Source of the DNA: an uncultured Spiribacter sp.
GTDB taxonomy: Bacteria; Pseudomonadota; Gammaproteobacteria; Nitrococcales; Nitrococcaceae
NCBI GenBank assembly: GCA_937884605.1
Contig: CALGDM010000028.1
Span: 62,001-126,000 of the forward strand
Reading direction: 5' to 3'
DNA: 64,000 nt
The notes under the pieces were generated by a model. That model ran no database searches. It saw only the letters and a program-made list of their open reading frames with translations, and was not told the origin of the DNA. Both the position numbers and the translations under genes were made by a program. How positions within the stretch are numbered: the stretch's first letter is position 1; the number at the start of each line of letters is the position of its first letter. Below are positions 61,200 to 64,000 of this stretch, one piece after another.

Positions 61200-61276
61200 G
61201 CCCCGATAGCTCAGCTGGATAGAGCAATCGCCTCCTAAGCGATAGGTCGCAGGTTCGAATCCTGCTCGGGGCGCCA
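61200..61276 (+). tRNA. tRNA-Arg (CCT anticodon)
   Basis: A 77-base cloverleaf GCCCCGATAGCTCAGCTGG...TCGGGGCGCCA with encoded CCA. Anticodon loop CTCCTAA on stem TCGC/GCGA gives CCT, reading AGG. Confidence 0.96.
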
Positions 61277-61285
61277 CTCACCCGC

Positions 61286-61834
61286 TCACGGCCCGGCCGT
61301 TATCCAGCCGATTGACGCATCGAGCGACCACTGCGCCTGCTCGGCATGCGCGTGCATCAGACGGAGTACCTCGTGGGCGTGGCTGCGTGTCAGGGACAGC
61401 CCGGCAATGGCAGCCGGTTCGAGGCGCTCATCCGGCATGCCCGGCAGCGGCTGGCCGAGTAGCGCAATCACGATCTGCTCCTGTTGACTCTCGACCCGGG
61501 CCTCCGTGACCAGCCAGTGCGTCCACTGCGTCGGCGCAGGCGGCGTCTCGGCCGCGCCGGATTCATCCTGATGACGCTGGGCGGCGACCTGCGAGCGCGC
61601 ACCGATGTGCTCCAGGGCCATCACCGCGTCATGGGCGGATTCGCCCTCGGCCGCCGGGTGGGAGCGTTTGAGTGTGTTATTGATCGGCTGCATGAGCCCG
61701 CGCAGCGCCCGCCGGGACAACCACGCCCCCCGGCCCTCGCCCGAGGCCATGGTCAACATCAGCCCAAGACGATCCTCAAGCGCGGAGTAAGTCATTCGAA
61801 TACGATTGGCACGGGGCAGGGACAGCTCAGCCAT
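61286..61834 (-). CDS. hypothetical protein, 182 residues
   Basis: I do not recognise the family. It begins MAELSLPRANRIRMTYSALEDRLGLML 9 bases after the der stop, so it is probably co-translated with der. It has no signal peptide or membrane helix. The middle (about 60-105) is Ala/Glu/His-rich and likely disordered; the ends look folded (THWLVTEARVESQQEQIVIALLGQPLPGM; SHAHEVLRLMHAHAEQAQWSLDASIGWI). Its end is 10 bases from tRNA-Arg. Confidence 0.8.
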   Translation of the reverse strand: MAELSLPRANRIRMTYSALEDRLGLMLTMASGEGRGAWLSRRALRGLMQPINNTLKRSHPAAEGESAHDAVMALEHIGARSQVAAQRHQDESGAAETPPAPTQWTHWLVTEARVESQQEQIVIALLGQPLPGMPDERLEPAAIAGLSLTRSHAHEVLRLMHAHAEQAQWSLDASIGWITAGP

Positions 61835-61843
61835 TCTATCTTT

Positions 61844-63280
61844 CTAACGGCGATTGCGACGCACGATTCGCTCGCGCTTTTTGCGCTGACGCGGCGTCAG
61901 CGTATTGCGGCGGCCGGCATAGGGGTTGTCGCCGGTGCGCAGTTCCAGCCGAATGGGGGTCCCGTGGAGCTGGAAGGCCTTGCGGAAGCGGTTGATCAGA
62001 AATCGCCGATAGGCATCGGGCAAATCACGGGTCTGGTTGCCGTGGACCACGATGGTGGGTGGGTTTTTACCCCCTTGATGGGCGTAGCGCAGCTTGATGC
62101 GCCGACCGCGGACAAGCGGCGGCTGATGGACGCTGATCGCCTCTTCGAGCACCCGATTGAGCGCCGGTGTCGGCAATTCGCGGCGCGCCGCTGCATGCAC
62201 ATGCGCCACCTCCTCGAGCAGCCGGCCCACGCCCGTGCCATGCAGCGCCGAGATGAATCGGGGTCGGGTAAAGTCGAGAAACCCCAGCTTGACGTCGAGC
62301 TCGCGGCGGATGCGCTCGCGGTTTTCGGTGATCAGCCCATCCCACTTATTGACCGCCAGGACCAGTCCGCGACCGGCGTTGATGGCATGACCGATGAGGT
62401 GGGCATCCTGCTCGGAGATCTCCTGCTGGGCATCGAGCACCATGATCACCACCTGGGCCGCTTCGATGGCCTGCAGGGTCTTGATGACACTGAATTTCTC
62501 CACGCCATCACTGACCCGGCTCCGGCGCCGCACACCGGCGGTATCGATCAGGGTGAAGGGGCGACCATCGCGCTCGAACGGCACCCGGATCGAATCCCGT
62601 GTGGTCCCGGGCATGTCATAGACCAGCACCCGCTCCTCGCCGATGAGACGGTTCACCAGCGTGGACTTGCCAACATTGGGGCGGCCGATGATGGCCACAT
62701 CAATGGGCGCATCGGGCGGGTCGGGCGACTCGGTAACGCGATCGGCGTCGGCTGAATCGAGGGAGTCTGGAGCGGCCCAGGCCTCCCCCAGACAATCCTC
62801 AAGCACCGCACTCATCAGCTGCGTGACCCCGCGCCCCTGCACCGCTGCGATCGGCCAGGGCGAATCCATCCCCAGCGAGTGGAATTCGGCGCCAGCGACG
62901 TCCGCATCAACCCCGTCGATCTTGTTCATGACCAGCCAGACGCGTTTGCCGCGCCGGCGCAGATCGCGGGTCAGGGTCTCGTCGCCGGGGGTAACGCCAA
63001 CCCGCGCGTCGACCAGAAACAGGATGACATCGGCCTCGTCCAGCGCGCGCAGCGCCTGACGCTGCATGTGGTGATAGGTGACATCATCCGGCTCGCCGAG
63101 GCCGCCGGTGTCCACCACCACGTAGGGCGCCGGCCCCAGACGGCCGACGCCATACTGGCGATCACGCGTGAGCCCCGGGAAGTCGGCCACCAGGGCGTCC
63201 CGCGTCCGCGTGAGTCGGTTAAAAAGGGTGGATTTGCCCACATTGGGCCGCCCCACCAGGGCGATTACCGGTTGCTCCAT
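61844..63280 (-). CDS. der: ribosome biogenesis GTPase Der
   Basis: Double-GTPase needed for 50S assembly. It is 478 residues: G domain 1 with [14 protein letters not shown] and [11 protein letters not shown] domain 2 with [15 protein letters not shown] and [11 protein letters not shown], and the C-terminal KH-like domain ending in [23 protein letters not shown]. Separated from its usual neighbour bamB. Confidence 0.97.
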   Translation of the reverse strand: MEQPVIALVGRPNVGKSTLFNRLTRTRDALVADFPGLTRDRQYGVGRLGPAPYVVVDTGGLGEPDDVTYHHMQRQALRALDEADVILFLVDARVGVTPGDETLTRDLRRRGKRVWLVMNKIDGVDADVAGAEFHSLGMDSPWPIAAVQGRGVTQLMSAVLEDCLGEAWAAPDSLDSADADRVTESPDPPDAPIDVAIIGRPNVGKSTLVNRLIGEERVLVYDMPGTTRDSIRVPFERDGRPFTLIDTAGVRRRSRVSDGVEKFSVIKTLQAIEAAQVVIMVLDAQQEISEQDAHLIGHAINAGRGLVLAVNKWDGLITENRERIRRELDVKLGFLDFTRPRFISALHGTGVGRLLEEVAHVHAAARRELPTPALNRVLEEAISVHQPPLVRGRRIKLRYAHQGGKNPPTIVVHGNQTRDLPDAYRRFLINRFRKAFQLHGTPIRLELRTGDNPYAGRRNTLTPRQRKKRERIVRRNRR

Positions 63281-63286
63281 TGCCTC

Positions 63287-63295
63287 ATGATAGCA
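63287..63295 (-). promoter_or_regulatory. extended -10 box abutting the der ATG
   Basis: Minus strand TGCTATCAT-GAGGCA-ATG: TGn-TATCAT with the hexamer ending 6 bases before the ATG, so +1 would fall on or beside the start codon. GAGG inside the spacer could also act as a ribosome binding site for a transcript from further upstream. Confidence 0.4.
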
Positions 63296-63328
63296 GTCGG
63301 CAAGCCCCGTCGGGGTGGCAATCGGCGT

Positions 63329-64000
63329 TCACAGCGCCGCCGCCAGCAAGCGTTGCGTGTACGCGGCCTGCGGGTCGGTAAAAATCCGTTCCGCCGGCCC
63401 CGCCTCCACCACCTTCCCGTCCTGCATGACCAGCATGCGATGGCTCATGGCGCGCACGATCTTCAGGTCGTGACTGATAAACACATAGGCCAGGCCGTGC
63501 CGGGCCTGCAGCGTTCGCAGCAGCTCGACGAGCTGGGTCTGAACACTTCGATCCAGCGCCGAGGTGGGCTCATCCAGCACCACCACGGCCGGCTTCAGGA
63601 CAATGGCGCGGGCCACCGCCACGCGCTGGCGCTGGCCGCCGGAGAGTTCGTGGGGAAAGCGCTCCGCCAGTGCCGGGTCGAGGCCGACTTCGGCAAGGGC
63701 CTCGCGGGCCAGGGCACCGCGCTCGGCGGCATCAGCCCCGATGCGATGCACGGCCAGCCCCTCGCCAATGATCTGCTCGACGGACATCCGCGGGCTGAGA
63801 CTGCCGTAGGGATCCTGAAAAACCACCTGCAGCCGGCGACGCAGGGGTCGCAACGCGCCCTTGCCAAGGCGACTGATATCGCGCCCCTCGAACCGGATCT
63901 CGCCGGTGGCGGCCTGCAGCCGCAGCAGCGCCATCCCCAATGTGGTCTTGCCGGATCCGCTCTCGCCCACCACCCCCAGGGTTTCCCCGGCGCTGACCTG
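63329..64000 (-). CDS. oligopeptide/microcin C-type ABC transporter ATPase, C-terminal part (cut by window edge)
   Basis: The reading frame runs past the ORF-track start to the window edge (QVSAGETLGVVGESGSGKTT). The visible 223 residues hold Walker A GESGSGKTT, Q-loop VVFQDPYGSLSPRM, signature ELSGGQRQRVAVARA, Walker B VVVLDEPTSALD and switch ISHDLKIVRAMSHRMLVM. Motifs FQDPYGSLSPRM and QAAYTQRLLAAAL are typical of the Dpp/Opp/YejF group. YejF has two ATPase halves; this may be its second half, but the first half is outside. Confidence 0.88.
   Translation of the reverse strand, partial: QVSAGETLGVVGESGSGKTTLGMALLRLQAATGEIRFEGRDISRLGKGALRPLRRRLQVVFQDPYGSLSPRMSVEQIIGEGLAVHRIGADAAERGALAREALAEVGLDPALAERFPHELSGGQRQRVAVARAIVLKPAVVVLDEPTSALDRSVQTQLVELLRTLQARHGLAYVFISHDLKIVRAMSHRMLVMQDGKVVEAGPAERIFTDPQAAYTQRLLAAAL

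Noticed and set aside
57488-61276. Genomic island integrated between tRNA-Ala and tRNA-Arg
   Set aside because: No integrase, no direct repeat of either tRNA 3' end and no obvious change in base use were seen; flanking tRNAs alone are not enough.

Overview
The window is a dense, high-GC, housekeeping-rich stretch of a gammaproteobacterial chromosome. Gene order (rlmE-ftsH-folP-glmM, tRNA-Leu, tRNA-fMet-rimP-nusA-infB-rbfA-truB-rpsO, ndk-rlmN-rodZ-hisS-yfgM-bamB, queA-tgt-yajC-secDF) is the gammaproteobacterial one. Acidic proteins and the character of several families suggest a halophilic Ectothiorhodospiraceae-type organism (inference; no 16S rRNA gene is present). Nearly all genes lie on the minus strand in long, tightly packed runs with ATGA/TGATG stop-start overlaps. 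I see no CRISPR array, insertion sequence or prophage.

Layout by region. (1) 1-6330: rpsO (cut by the edge), truB, rbfA, infB, nusA and rimP, headed by an initiator tRNA gene and three stacked hairpins, two of them intrinsic terminators. (2) 6365-21163: a complete 14-subunit complex I operon (nuoA-N) plus a DUF2818 gene, lying between tRNA-fMet and tRNA-Leu(GAG). (3) 21372-32436: carA-carB-greA-small membrane ORF-rlmE-ftsH-folP-glmM-tpiA-secG, with a terminator-like hairpin in the carA leader. (4) 32642-35726: plus-strand ABC-2 exporter pair and a nicotinate phosphoribosyltransferase. (5) 35755-37442: an H-NS-like protein and a divergent 411-residue orphan. (6) 37439-49933: pdxH, nfeD-like, adk, bamB, yfgM-like, hisS, rodZ, pilF-like, rlmN, ndk, iscA-like, a degenerate IscU-like protein, iscS-like, cysE and trmJ, with divergent suhB. 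(7) 50832-57100: LpxH-like phosphoesterase, secF, secD, yajC, tgt and queA. (8) 57127-61276: tRNA-Leu(CAA), a 50-residue entericidin-type lipoprotein missed by the ORF track, tRNA-Ala(CGC), a three-gene putative polysaccharide synthase operon (zinc-ribbon/TackOD1-like regulator with dead GGDEF, processive GT2, HlyD-type adaptor) and tRNA-Arg(CCT). (9) 61286-64000: an unknown gene, der and an oligopeptide-type ABC ATPase cut by the edge.

How the genes work together. Regions 1-3 couple translation/transcription machinery, respiration and central biosynthesis. Region 6 carries Fe-S assembly, tRNA/rRNA modification and envelope assembly, and region 7 carries queuosine synthesis and the Sec accessory complex. 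The least conventional parts are the TackOD1-like/GT2/HlyD operon, whose last gene ends inside the antisense of a tRNA; the IscU-like protein that lacks the canonical ligand positions but has a CX3CX2C motif; the carA leader; and several -10 boxes placed exactly where leaderless mRNAs would start. All promoter calls are by eye only.
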